64,000 nt of DNA, taken from Haliea sp964022665 (GTDB lineage: Bacteria > Pseudomonadota > Gammaproteobacteria > Pseudomonadales > Halieaceae). The notes beneath the pieces are model-generated. The model made no database searches. It was not told where the DNA came from and saw nothing but the letters and a program-made list of their open reading frames with translations. The DNA lies in the NCBI GenBank assembly GCA_964022665.1, contig CAXIDF010000001.1, forward strand, positions 1 to 64,000, read 5' to 3'. The position numbers and the translations under genes are program-made. Below, piece after piece: positions 1 to 7,686 of this stretch (positions within the stretch are counted from its first letter, which is position 1; each line of letters opens with the position of its first letter).

Positions 1-80
1 TTCCGCAAAATCAGTTTAATGAATGCCGGTGTCCCCCGTTAATGATGAAGAGCCGTGTGTGGTGATAACGCGACCCGCCC

Positions 81-1316
81 CTAACCGAACTCCAATGGCA
101 GGTATTGAAGGCGACGCACGAAAATGCTGCGCGCATAAACAGGTGGTTGCCCCTCAATGCAGTGTAGCTGCCTGCCGTCCGCCAGCAGTTCCTCCAACAC
201 GATTCTCGCTTCCAGCCGCGCAAGGCCTGCACCGATACAGAAATGCAACCCGCGGCCAAAGCTCAGGTGCTGTCGGGAATGCTTGCGATCAAGGCGCAAT
301 ACATCCGGGTCGCTGAAGCGTTCCGAGTCACGATTGGCTGAAGCCCACAACAGCATGAGCCTGTCACCGGGAACCAGCTCATAGCCACCCAAACTGCAAG
401 GCCGGCGCACCGACCGGTAGTGAAATTTGAAGGGGGGCTCAAGCCGGATGACCTCCTCCACAAACAGTGGAGCCAGCTCCGGTTTTTTCCGTATCTTCTC
501 TGCCATGTCCGGAGCCCGGGCCAGACGGTAGAGCATCGAGCCAATCAAGGCGGCGGTCGATTCACCACCCGCGCCAAACAGGATGACTGCCATACCCAGT
601 GCCTGCTCCCTGTCGACCTCACCGCTTACGACAGACCTGGCAAGGGTATGCAATATCGGGGCAGTGTCCGAGTCGTCGATGTTGGCCAGGGCTTCATCGA
701 GATGCCTGCCCAGATAACCTGACATGTTGGCGGTCTCACTGGCCAGAAATTCCAGCCCTTCACCAGTAATTTGTCCTGCAAGAATATCCCCGCCCATCAT
801 CGCCCAGACGCGATGCTGAGGCAGGTCCTCTTGTGGAAGCCCGAGCAGGTGCGCCACTGCCCGGGCCGGCACCTGTTCAGCGACCGCGGCAAAATCCCCG
901 GACCCTGCGTCAAGCAGCGGCTGCAATGTGGCAGTCGTCCAGCGCCTGAGCAGAGGCTCCATCGCCTTGATCTGCGATGCGAGAAAGGCCGGTTGGAGTA
1001 TGCCGCGGTGCACTGCATGCTGCGGTTCGTCCGCTGTCGCGATGACTTCGTTAGCGTGGCTGGAGGGGAGCTCAAAGCACTGTGGCTGTCCATCGGGGTC
1101 GCGGTATAGCACGCCGGTAAGATTGGCAGAGAAATCCGCTTCCCGCTTGAGCACCTCTTCAATAAGTGACCAGTTAGCCACGGTATGGACGCCTGAGGAG
1201 TAGATGCGCGCCAGAGGCGTATCCTGCCGCAAGCGAGTATAGAGCTGCTGCGGATTGTTGATGGCCTCGTCGGACAATATCTCGTCCGGTTCCGGGGAAT
1301 AAAGTGGCGCCCGCAT
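81..1316 (-). CDS. cytochrome P450 (bacterial class I type)
   Basis: Heme-thiolate monooxygenase of 411 residues, soluble, expected to take electrons from a separate ferredoxin and reductase; neither is in the window. Visible landmarks: I-helix FGAGGEST (about 247-254), K-helix ExxR as EEVIR (288-291), and heme loop SFGRGLHFCIG with the axial Cys at about 360. The ATG at 1316 has no good Shine-Dalgarno of its own. It overlaps the TGA of a short upstream ORF with a strong ribosome site (see the entry at 1316-1376), so translation may be coupled. An NTF2/SnoaL-like gene lies 178 bases upstream on the same strand. Substrate cannot be told from sequence; family assignment is firm. Confidence 0.93.
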   Translation of the reverse strand: MRAPLYSPEPDEILSDEAINNPQQLYTRLRQDTPLARIYSSGVHTVANWSLIEEVLKREADFSANLTGVLYRDPDGQPQCFELPSSHANEVIATADEPQHAVHRGILQPAFLASQIKAMEPLLRRWTTATLQPLLDAGSGDFAAVAEQVPARAVAHLLGLPQEDLPQHRVWAMMGGDILAGQITGEGLEFLASETANMSGYLGRHLDEALANIDDSDTAPILHTLARSVVSGEVDREQALGMAVILFGAGGESTAALIGSMLYRLARAPDMAEKIRKKPELAPLFVEEVIRLEPPFKFHYRSVRRPCSLGGYELVPGDRLMLLWASANRDSERFSDPDVLRLDRKHSRQHLSFGRGLHFCIGAGLARLEARIVLEELLADGRQLHCIEGQPPVYARSIFVRRLQYLPLEFG

Positions 1317-1376
1317 CAGAACAGAGCCCGTGTCGATGCAACTCGATGCTTCTCTACCACGTGTTCCTCCTTCCCG
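1316..1376 (-). promoter_or_regulatory. leader ORF with strong ribosome site, overlapping the P450 start
   Basis: Reading leftward, AAGGAGG (1372-1366) stands five bases before a GTG at 1360. The GTG opens 14 codons, MVEKHRVASTRALF, ending in TGA at 1318-1316. The last A of that stop is the first base of the P450 ATG (TGATG overlap). The P450 start itself lacks a Shine-Dalgarno sequence. What is seen is the overlap and the ribosome site; translational coupling is inference. A sequencing or real frameshift joining the two frames is the alternative. Confidence 0.5.
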
Positions 1377-1494
1377 TGCTGCGACCTTCCGAGCCAGAAG
1401 TGTGTATTGGCCTGCCGCGGATGTAAAGCCGTTGCGTGCTCACCCCGTTGTCGGTGCAAATGGCCTCTGTCGTCCGCGTTCCACAACGTGTTCT

Positions 1495-1953
1495 CTATGT
1501 GCCGGCAGGCTCAACCTCCACATGCAGCCTGCTCAACCGAATCTCACTGATGCGCCAGCCGCCCTGCCACAGCACGTAGCGCTCGTGGTAATGACCGTAG
1601 CCGTGCAGGTAGCGAAACGGCAGCGGTGAGCCGGGGCCGGGCCAGAGCTTGTCCTCCATCGCCCAGATACCCGTTGCCTCCAGGGGTGACAGGACCTCGA
1701 TTTCCGGCGAATGCCCATGGTGCACGGTAATCACGTCCTGCAGCGCGGGCGCGAGCCCCGCAACGTATTCCGCGGCACCGCAGATAAGCTGGGATTCATC
1801 GCGCTGGCCGCTGGCGTCGCGCATATCAGCCACCAGGTCCGGCGTGAACACCGCCTCGTATCCCGCCCAATCCTTGCAGTCCAGGGTACGAAAATACCGG
1901 CCCTTGAGCTGATGTACCGCGTGGACGACGAGCATCCGTTCAAGATCGGTCAT
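1495..1953 (-). CDS. SnoaL/NTF2-like domain protein
   Basis: Protein of 152 residues with the features of the SnoaL_4 branch of the NTF2-like fold: an N-terminal helix region (LERMLVVHAVHQLKGRYF), a D-W-x-x-Y-x-x-V-F segment and C-terminal beta strands around HGYGHYHERYVLWQGGWRIS. Members are small cone-shaped proteins, some of them isomerases, dehydratases or hydroxylating enzymes on polycyclic substrates, many uncharacterised. The start at 1953 is chosen because GGGAG lies just upstream and the family's conserved N-terminus begins there; the longer frame to 2118 adds nothing recognisable. It sits upstream of the P450 on the same strand, suggesting a shared transcript. Function not assignable. 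Confidence 0.75.
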   Translation of the reverse strand: MTDLERMLVVHAVHQLKGRYFRTLDCKDWAGYEAVFTPDLVADMRDASGQRDESQLICGAAEYVAGLAPALQDVITVHHGHSPEIEVLSPLEATGIWAMEDKLWPGPGSPLPFRYLHGYGHYHERYVLWQGGWRISEIRLSRLHVEVEPAGT

Positions 1954-2109
1954 TATTCTTCTCTCCCTTCCCTCTGTGCCCTCAACAACCCGGCACTCAA
2001 TGGCCAGGCCTGTCACACGATTATGCCGGGTGCTGCGCTCACATGGCACTGAACGCAGCGCAACGCTATGATGCCCCCTCGCCTGCCAACAACCCAGGAA
2101 CCCAAGGTC

Positions 2110-2724
2110 ATGTCTCACCGCTACCCATACACTCTGTGGCCCGGCGCCGCGCTACTTGCGCTGCTGTTGGCCCTCACGGCTTGCAGCAGTCAACCTACCT
2201 TCACCGTTGACTATGCCGATGATACCGACTTCAACAGCTTTCGCAGCTACCGCTGGTACGATGACATTCACGGCTCCGAACTCGCCGAGTACCGCCAGTA
2301 CAACAGCTCGGACAAGCGCGTACGCACCTATGTCGACCGCGAGCTGAAAGCCCACGGTCTGCGAGAGAGCACCACGGAACGCGCCGATCTGTGGGTGAAC
2401 TACCACATTTCCAAAGAGCAGCAGATGCGGATTGACAGTTTCAGCCGCTACCCTTCGGCGGGTATGCACGGCGGAGTGGGCGTGGGCACTTATGGCTCAG
2501 CGGTGAGCCTGGGCTACAGCTCCGGCCCGAGCGTCAGAACCTACAAGGAAGGCACCGTCGTGCTGGACATCATTGAACCGCGCAGCAGCAAGATCATCTG
2601 GCGCGGCATCGCGGAGGGCCGCCTGAAAGAGAATATGTCGATCAACGACAAGAACCGTGTGGCTTCCGAGGTTGCCAACGAACTGCTGGCCGACTTCCCG
2701 CCGAGCCCTGCGCCCGCCCAATAG
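2110..2724 (+). CDS. DUF4136 family lipoprotein
   Basis: Exported lipoprotein of 204 residues. The signal peptide ends in a lipobox, LTAC, with the lipidated Cys followed by SSQ, predicting outer membrane sorting. The mature part matches the DUF4136 pattern: a TVDYADDTDFNSFRSYRWY opening, a central D-L-W-V-N-Y-H-I segment, and a C-terminal W-R-G-I-A-E-G region followed by a helix. DUF4136 proteins are common outer membrane lipoproteins of unknown role. An earlier in-frame ATG at 2068 would place 14 extra residues before the signal peptide and is rejected. Divergent from the SnoaL gene and convergent with DUF2058. Confidence 0.8.
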   Translation: MSHRYPYTLWPGAALLALLLALTACSSQPTFTVDYADDTDFNSFRSYRWYDDIHGSELAEYRQYNSSDKRVRTYVDRELKAHGLRESTTERADLWVNYHISKEQQMRIDSFSRYPSAGMHGGVGVGTYGSAVSLGYSSGPSVRTYKEGTVVLDIIEPRSSKIIWRGIAEGRLKENMSINDKNRVASEVANELLADFPPSPAPAQ

Positions 2725-2751
2725 CAGCGGAGCGCGCGCCCCGGCGCCCCC

Positions 2752-3300
2752 TCACCACATGAGGTCGTCGGGGATCTCGTAGTCCTTGTACCAGTCCTGC
2801 TCCTCCGCGCTGAGGCCAGTGGCGTCCGCCTCGCTGCAGATAATCACCCGCGCGGCATCGCGTTCGGCAATCTTGTCGGCGATGGGACGCGGCAGCATTT
2901 CGTACTGATCACCCTGTTTGACAATGGCCACGTTGCCCGCCGCCAGCTGCTTCTGATCCATACTGGTGACATACAGCTTCTTCACCCGGGTGCCATCGGT
3001 GAAATTGAAGCCCACATCACCCTTGCCGCGCGGCAGTTTATGATTGGCGACCAGCTGCTTGATTTGCGCGTTGATCGCCTTGCGCGATGCCTCGGCATTG
3101 CGCGCCTCGTTCAGCTCGCGGTCGCGCTCAGCCTTGCTCGCCTGTGCCAGGCGTGCGGCCTCACGGGTTTCCTCTGCCGGGTCGTGTCCACCACGGCGCG
3201 CCACATTGGCCTGCTTGCGCTTGTCCTTGGCCAAACGCTTGGCCTTGGCGGAATCCGCGAGGCCCGCCTGCAACAATTGATCCTGTAGTGAACCCGCCAT
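2752..3300 (-). CDS. DUF2058 family protein
   Basis: Protein of 182 residues. It starts MAGSLQDQLLQAGLADSAKA, the characteristic DUF2058 (E. coli YaiL type) opening. A long charged helix rich in Lys, Arg, Glu and Ala (about 15-80) follows, then a beta-rich C-terminal part with NHKLPR and FNFTDG motifs. GGGAGG lies about ten bases before the ATG at 3300; an upstream start at 3327 is less likely. Function unknown in the family; it has been considered nucleic-acid or ribosome associated on the basis of its charged helix, which I treat as unproven. Last gene of a leftward group after an unknown exported protein and yghU. Confidence 0.85.
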   Translation of the reverse strand: MAGSLQDQLLQAGLADSAKAKRLAKDKRKQANVARRGGHDPAEETREAARLAQASKAERDRELNEARNAEASRKAINAQIKQLVANHKLPRGKGDVGFNFTDGTRVKKLYVTSMDQKQLAAGNVAIVKQGDQYEMLPRPIADKIAERDAARVIICSEADATGLSAEEQDWYKDYEIPDDLMW

Positions 3301-3348
3301 CAGACCCGGCCTCCCACACCGCGACAAACCCTGCTTGACCCCATCATG

Positions 3349-4194
3349 CTACTCATCCAGATCCTGCGCCGAATGGCGCTCGGGGTGACGCTTCTCCTCG
3401 TCGCCCCACACGCGGTTCACCCGGCGCCCGCGCAGCACTGCGGGCCGCTCGGCGATTTCCCTGGCCCAACGGTTGACGTGTACATAGGAGTCCACATCGA
3501 GAAACTCTTTCGATTCATACAGGTTGTCGAGCATCAGGCCGCCATACCAGGGCCAGTTCGCCATGTCGGCGATGGTGTAGTGGTCGCCACAGAGGAAGCG
3601 CCGCTCGGCAAGGTTGCGGTCCAGGACGTCGAGCTGACGCTTCACCTCCATGGTGAAGCGGTCAATCGGGTATTCGAGTTTCTCCGGCGCATAGGCATAA
3701 AAATGGCCAAAACCACCGCCCAGGTAGGGCACACTACCCATCTGCCAGAACAACCAGGAAAAACATTCCGCGCGAGGGCCGGCGTCAGCCGGCAGGAATT
3801 CGCCGAATTTCTCCGCCAGGTAGAGCAGTATCGCGCCGGACTCGAACACCCGGGTGGCCGGGTCGGTACTGCAATCCAGCAGTGCGGGAATCTTGGAGTT
3901 GGGATTGATCTCCACAAAGCCGGAACCGAACTGATCGCCCTCAAGGATGTTGATCAACCAGGCATCATATTCCGCGCCCTGGTGCCCCAGTGCCAGCAGC
4001 TCCTCCAGCAGCACCGTCACTTTCACGCCGTTCGGCGTGGCGAGGGAGTAGAGCTGCAGCGGGTGTTCACCGCGAGGCAGTGTGTGGTCGTGCGTGGCAC
4101 CGGCGATGGGCCGATTGATATTGGCAAACCGGCCACCATTGCCGGGCTCCCAGGTCCATACTTTGGGTGGCACGTACTCGTTTGACTCACTCAT
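3349..4194 (-). CDS. yghU: YghU-type glutathione S-transferase (disulfide-bond oxidoreductase)
   Basis: Protein of 281 residues matching the YghU/YfcG-related Nu-class GST group. These enzymes bind two glutathiones and reduce disulfides rather than conjugate electrophiles. An N-terminal extension (PPKVWTWEPGNGGRFANINR) is typical of YghU. The thioredoxin-like domain has LYSLATPNGVKVTVLLEEL and the NPNSKIPAL cis-Pro/GSH-binding segment, and an all-helical C-terminal domain contains DHYTIADMANWPW. Length agrees with E. coli YghU (about 288). It begins three bases after the stop of the upstream unknown exported protein, so the two are almost certainly cotranscribed. Confidence 0.92.
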   Translation of the reverse strand: MSESNEYVPPKVWTWEPGNGGRFANINRPIAGATHDHTLPRGEHPLQLYSLATPNGVKVTVLLEELLALGHQGAEYDAWLINILEGDQFGSGFVEINPNSKIPALLDCSTDPATRVFESGAILLYLAEKFGEFLPADAGPRAECFSWLFWQMGSVPYLGGGFGHFYAYAPEKLEYPIDRFTMEVKRQLDVLDRNLAERRFLCGDHYTIADMANWPWYGGLMLDNLYESKEFLDVDSYVHVNRWAREIAERPAVLRGRRVNRVWGDEEKRHPERHSAQDLDE

Positions 4195-4197
4195 GCC

Positions 4198-4995
4198 TTA
4201 CTGCTCCTGTGGTTGCTGCGCCGCGGCGGGAACCCGCAACGGGTGTTGATAGACGCCGGCGTTGCCGGTACTGCGCTGGGTGGCGGTGACCTGCAGCTCG
4301 AAATCACCCGCACCGGGCAGGGTGAGCGTGCCGGAAAATTCGTTTTCGACCCCGGTGAACTCCAGGGCTTGCTGCGCCACAGGCTGCCCCGCCTGCAACA
4401 CCTGCAGCGCCACGCTGAAATCACTGACAGGCCAGAGGCCGTCACGGTCGAGAGGGCACCCGCAAAGCATGGTGACCTGTGCGGTAACCGCAAGCTCCTG
4501 CGCGGCGAGCTGGTAGTCGACCAGATCCACAATCAGCCCCGACATATGCAGAATCACCGGACGCTGCGCGCGATCTTCACCCGGCAACAGCCACAGGCTC
4601 AGTGCTGTCGATTGCGCGCTTTGCGCTACGCCCAATGGGCCGGTCACGACAATCTCCACCCGGGTAGGCCGCTCAAGCGCCAGTTCGGCATTGAAGCTCG
4701 CCGGTTCGCCCGTTGTCGCCGAGTGCCCACGCAATTGCGGCTGTTGCATCAGGGCGGCGGTATCTCCCGTGCCGCCCTCAAGCGGGCCGTGCGCCAGAAC
4801 CTCGCCGGTTGCCGCCGCGCGCACCTGCACCTGCAGCCCACCCACCTTGCTGCCGATGAACTTGGCATCGTCACTACGCACCAGCACTTTCAGTGGCGTA
4901 AGCACGCCCTCTTCTGCTGCCCACGCCTGTGGCTGCAGGGCCAGCAGCATCAGGCAGGCAAGCGCCTGCAAGGTCACTACCATGCGGTTTTTCAT
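4198..4995 (-). CDS. exported protein of unknown function
   Basis: Protein of 265 residues with a clear Sec signal peptide: MKNR, then a hydrophobic stretch to about residue 25, then an AWA-AEE cleavage site. The rest looks beta-rich and immunoglobulin-like, with strands such as LKVLVRSDDAKFIGSKVGG and FSGTLTLPGAGDFELQVTAT. A Cys-containing loop MLCGCPLDRDGLWPV near 177-190 stands out. It ends in a Gln/Pro-rich tail. AGGAG precedes the ATG at 4995. No family recognised. It is the first gene of a tight group with yghU (three-base gap). The C-x-C pair could form a disulfide or bind a metal in the periplasm, but this is speculation. Confidence 0.65.
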   Translation of the reverse strand: MKNRMVVTLQALACLMLLALQPQAWAAEEGVLTPLKVLVRSDDAKFIGSKVGGLQVQVRAAATGEVLAHGPLEGGTGDTAALMQQPQLRGHSATTGEPASFNAELALERPTRVEIVVTGPLGVAQSAQSTALSLWLLPGEDRAQRPVILHMSGLIVDLVDYQLAAQELAVTAQVTMLCGCPLDRDGLWPVSDFSVALQVLQAGQPVAQQALEFTGVENEFSGTLTLPGAGDFELQVTATQRSTGNAGVYQHPLRVPAAAQQPQEQ

Positions 4996-5095
4996 CGGCT
5001 CCTCCGTATGTGCTGCGCGCAGCGTTGCCGCCGTAGTCTAGCAGGCTCGCCGGAGTCCGTAACCGGCAGTTTCACATGCCCAAGGGGGCCGGTGC

Positions 5096-5126
5096 TTGTC
5101 AAGCCCCCGGGGGCAGGCTCTATAAT
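5096..5126 (+). promoter_or_regulatory. probable sigma-70 promoter of the yeeN-type gene
   Basis: TTGTCA at 5096-5101 and a perfect TATAAT at 5121-5126 are separated by 19 bases that include the palindrome CCCCCGGGGG. A GC-rich discriminator (GCGCGGC) follows. The ATG of the YebC-family gene is 31 bases beyond the -10. The spacer is two bases longer than ideal, so the -35 is less certain than the -10. Confidence 0.5.
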
Positions 5127-5156
5127 GCGCGGCTCTGTGACCAACGGGACCAGCAC

Positions 5157-5870
5157 ATGGGCCGCGCCTACCAGAACCGCAAAGACTCCATCGCCAAGAC
5201 ATCCGACGCCAAGGCCCGGGTGTACAGCAAATACGCTCGGGAAATATACGTCACCGGCAAATCCGGCGGCACCGACCCGGATGCCAACCTCGCGCTGCGC
5301 AGCCTGCTCGAGCGCGCGCGCAAGGACCAGGTGCCTGCGCATGTGATCGAGAAGGCACTGGACAAGGCCAGCGGTGGCGGCGGCGAAGATTTCTCGGTTG
5401 CCCGCTATGAGGGTTTCGGACCGGGTGGCACCATGGTGATAGTGGAATGCCTGACCGACAACCCGAACCGCACCTTCGGCGATGTGCGCCACTGCTTTAC
5501 CAAAACCAAGTGCAAGCTGGGCACACCGGGTAGCGTGAGCCACCTGTTCGACCACAGCGCCATTCTGGTTTTCCCGGGAGACGACGAGGAAGCCGCACTG
5601 GAAGCGCTGATGGAAGCGGATGTGGACGTGACCGACATCGAGTGCGAGGAGGGACGCGTGAGCGCCTTCGTACCCCATACCGAGCACTTCAAGGCCCGCG
5701 AGGCGTTACTCGACGCCTTCAGCGAGCTGGAGTTTGAAGTCGACGAGGTGCAGTTCGTCCCCCAGGCGTCAGTGGCACTTGAGGGCGAGGATGCGCAGGT
5801 CATGGAGCGTCTGCTGGATATGCTCAACTACCTGGACGATGTGCAGAACGTCTATCACAACGCCGCCTGA
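5157..5870 (+). CDS. yeeN: YebC/PmpR family protein, YeeN type
   Basis: Protein of 237 residues of the YebC/TACO1 family, which helps ribosomes through proline-rich stretches and was earlier described as a transcription factor. Visible family features: N-terminal helical domain with IAKTSDAKARVYSKYAREIY, the VPAHVIEKALDKASGGG and RYEGFGPGG segments, LTDNPNRT, and GSVSHLF. The ending VQNVYHNAA resembles E. coli YeeN rather than YebC. The start at 5157 (MGRAYQNRK) matches the family N-terminus; an upstream frame from 5076 is non-homologous. It is not beside ruvC, as yebC usually is, which supports the paralogue assignment. Convergent with the DUF885 gene, six bases apart. Confidence 0.9.
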   Translation: MGRAYQNRKDSIAKTSDAKARVYSKYAREIYVTGKSGGTDPDANLALRSLLERARKDQVPAHVIEKALDKASGGGGEDFSVARYEGFGPGGTMVIVECLTDNPNRTFGDVRHCFTKTKCKLGTPGSVSHLFDHSAILVFPGDDEEAALEALMEADVDVTDIECEEGRVSAFVPHTEHFKAREALLDAFSELEFEVDEVQFVPQASVALEGEDAQVMERLLDMLNYLDDVQNVYHNAA

Positions 5871-5876
5871 GCACGC

Positions 5877-7622
5877 TCACAGGGCGGCGCGCTGAGCCTC
5901 GATCCAGTCTTCGACCACGTCTTCCAGAATCGCAATCGCCAGAGAGCCATTACCGACTACGATGTCGTGGAAAGCGCGCAGATCGAAGTCACCACCCAGC
6001 GCCTCCTGCGCCCGCGCCCGCAGCGCCTGAATGCGCAACTCGCCTATCTTGTACGCCGTGGCCTGGCCGGGCCAGGTGATATAGCGGTCCACTTCCGATA
6101 TTACCTCTGCCTCTGACAGCGCGGAATTTTCCAGCAGGTAGTCGATGGCCTGCTGGCGCGACCAGCCAAACGCGTGCAGACCGGTATCAATGACCAGCCG
6201 GTTGGCGCGCCATATCTCATAGGTCAGGCGCCCGAAGTCACTGTGCGGCTCGGTGTAGAAGCCCATCTCCTTGCCCAGGCTTTCAGCGTATAAACCCCAA
6301 CCCTCACCGAACGCGGCGTGGTAGAGCGGGCGGCGGAATGCGGGCAAATCAAGCTCCAGCGCCAGTGCCGACTGATGGTGATGCCCCGGTACGGCTTCGT
6401 GCAGGGTCAGGGCCTCCAGTGCGTACAAGGGCTGCGACTGAAAGCTGCTGGCATCGATGAAGTACACCCCGGCGGTGCGCCCGTCTGCAGGGCCACTGAC
6501 GTAATAGGCGCCGCGCCCCGGTGCATTGCGGATTTCATAGGTATTGCGCGCGAGGCGGCCGAAAAAGCGCGGCATCATGCCGTCGGCGCGCTTGGCCACC
6601 AGCGCGGTTTTCTCCATCAGCTCCTGAGCGGAGCCCGCGTAGGATTCAGGGGCCGCACGCAGCTGGTCGAGGAAGCCGCGGAAACTGCCCTGAAACCCGG
6701 TGCGGGCGATGATCTTCGCCATTTCACCGCGGATACGCTCGGTTTCCCGCAGGCCCAGCTGGTGGATCTCCTCCGCGCTCAGGTCCGTCGTGGTGAAGTA
6801 ATTGAGAAGATACGCATAGTAGGCATCGCCACCCGGCACGCTGGTGATTCCCACCTGTTCGCGACACGCCGGCAGGTAGCGGTCGCGGTAGAAGGTGAAC
6901 AGTTCGCGGTAGGCGGGCAACACGGCGTTGACGATAAGCGCCTTCCCGCGATCGCGCAAGCGTGCGTGCTCAGCAGCCGGCACGGCATCGGGCAGCGCAA
7001 CAAAAGGTGCGTACAGGCTGCTCTGCTCGGGGCTTTCCACCAGCAGCTCGGCAATGCTCGCCTCCACCCCGCCCAGCGCACCGCAGTGCTGGGTGAACCC
7101 GCTATCCACCCCGGCCTGCAGCGCGGCGATTTGCTCGCGATTGTAGCGCGGGAAGTCGGCCAGGCTGACCAGGTACTGCTCGTAGTCCGCAAGCGCAGCA
7201 AAAGGCATGTTTGCCGGGGCATTGGCGAAGTAGCTGTGGTAGCCAAACAGGCTGGTGATAGGGAACATATGGTCCTGGTAGCCGTAGCTCGCGCGTTCCG
7301 TCTCACGCTCGTAGCGGAACAGTCGCGCGCTGATGGCATCCTGGCCGGTGAGCGCGCCGGTATCGATTCCGTCCAGTCGCTCCAGCATCTCGGCATTGAA
7401 CTGGCGACGCCGTTCGCGGCCCGCCGGGCTCAGGTCGGGTAATTTGCCTGCCGGGCGGAAAGCGTCCGGGTCGGTGCGAAAGAACACCTGTTCCTGCGTT
7501 GCGCGCGCCCAGTAATCATCCAGCAGTGTGTGCACTTGCTCGCGGGCATCCGCCGTCCAGGCAAGCGGCGAAAAGAGAGCAACGGCAATAAGCAGGGCTC
7601 GGCGGCGCAACAAACAGGGCAT
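5877..7622 (-). CDS. exported DUF885 family (metallopeptidase-like) protein
   Basis: Protein of 581 residues with a signal peptide (MPCLLRRRALLIAVALFSPL, then AWT-ADA). The DUF885 family signature is present: HEAVPGHHHQSALALE, containing the HExxxGHH zinc-type motif, followed by FGEGWGLYAE with a further acidic ligand candidate. The final region GELRIQALRARAQEALGGDFD is also typical. Members are predicted zinc-dependent carboxypeptidase-like enzymes of the periplasm or cell surface; substrates are mostly unknown. The start at 7622 is chosen for the signal peptide and the GGAG just upstream. Transcribed after kynureninase with a 64-base gap, so possibly part of the same operon. Confidence 0.85.
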   Translation of the reverse strand: MPCLLRRRALLIAVALFSPLAWTADAREQVHTLLDDYWARATQEQVFFRTDPDAFRPAGKLPDLSPAGRERRRQFNAEMLERLDGIDTGALTGQDAISARLFRYERETERASYGYQDHMFPITSLFGYHSYFANAPANMPFAALADYEQYLVSLADFPRYNREQIAALQAGVDSGFTQHCGALGGVEASIAELLVESPEQSSLYAPFVALPDAVPAAEHARLRDRGKALIVNAVLPAYRELFTFYRDRYLPACREQVGITSVPGGDAYYAYLLNYFTTTDLSAEEIHQLGLRETERIRGEMAKIIARTGFQGSFRGFLDQLRAAPESYAGSAQELMEKTALVAKRADGMMPRFFGRLARNTYEIRNAPGRGAYYVSGPADGRTAGVYFIDASSFQSQPLYALEALTLHEAVPGHHHQSALALELDLPAFRRPLYHAAFGEGWGLYAESLGKEMGFYTEPHSDFGRLTYEIWRANRLVIDTGLHAFGWSRQQAIDYLLENSALSEAEVISEVDRYITWPGQATAYKIGELRIQALRARAQEALGGDFDLRAFHDIVVGNGSLAIAILEDVVEDWIEAQRAAL

Positions 7623-7686
7623 GGCAGACTCCGGCAGGCAGGATGGCAGCAGCGGCAGGATAGCAGCAGCCGGCACGAGTGGGTAT

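Noticed and set aside
1..80. Partial gene at the left edge
   Set aside because: No frame in the first 80 bases shows a recognisable protein; it is the 3' flank of the P450 gene.
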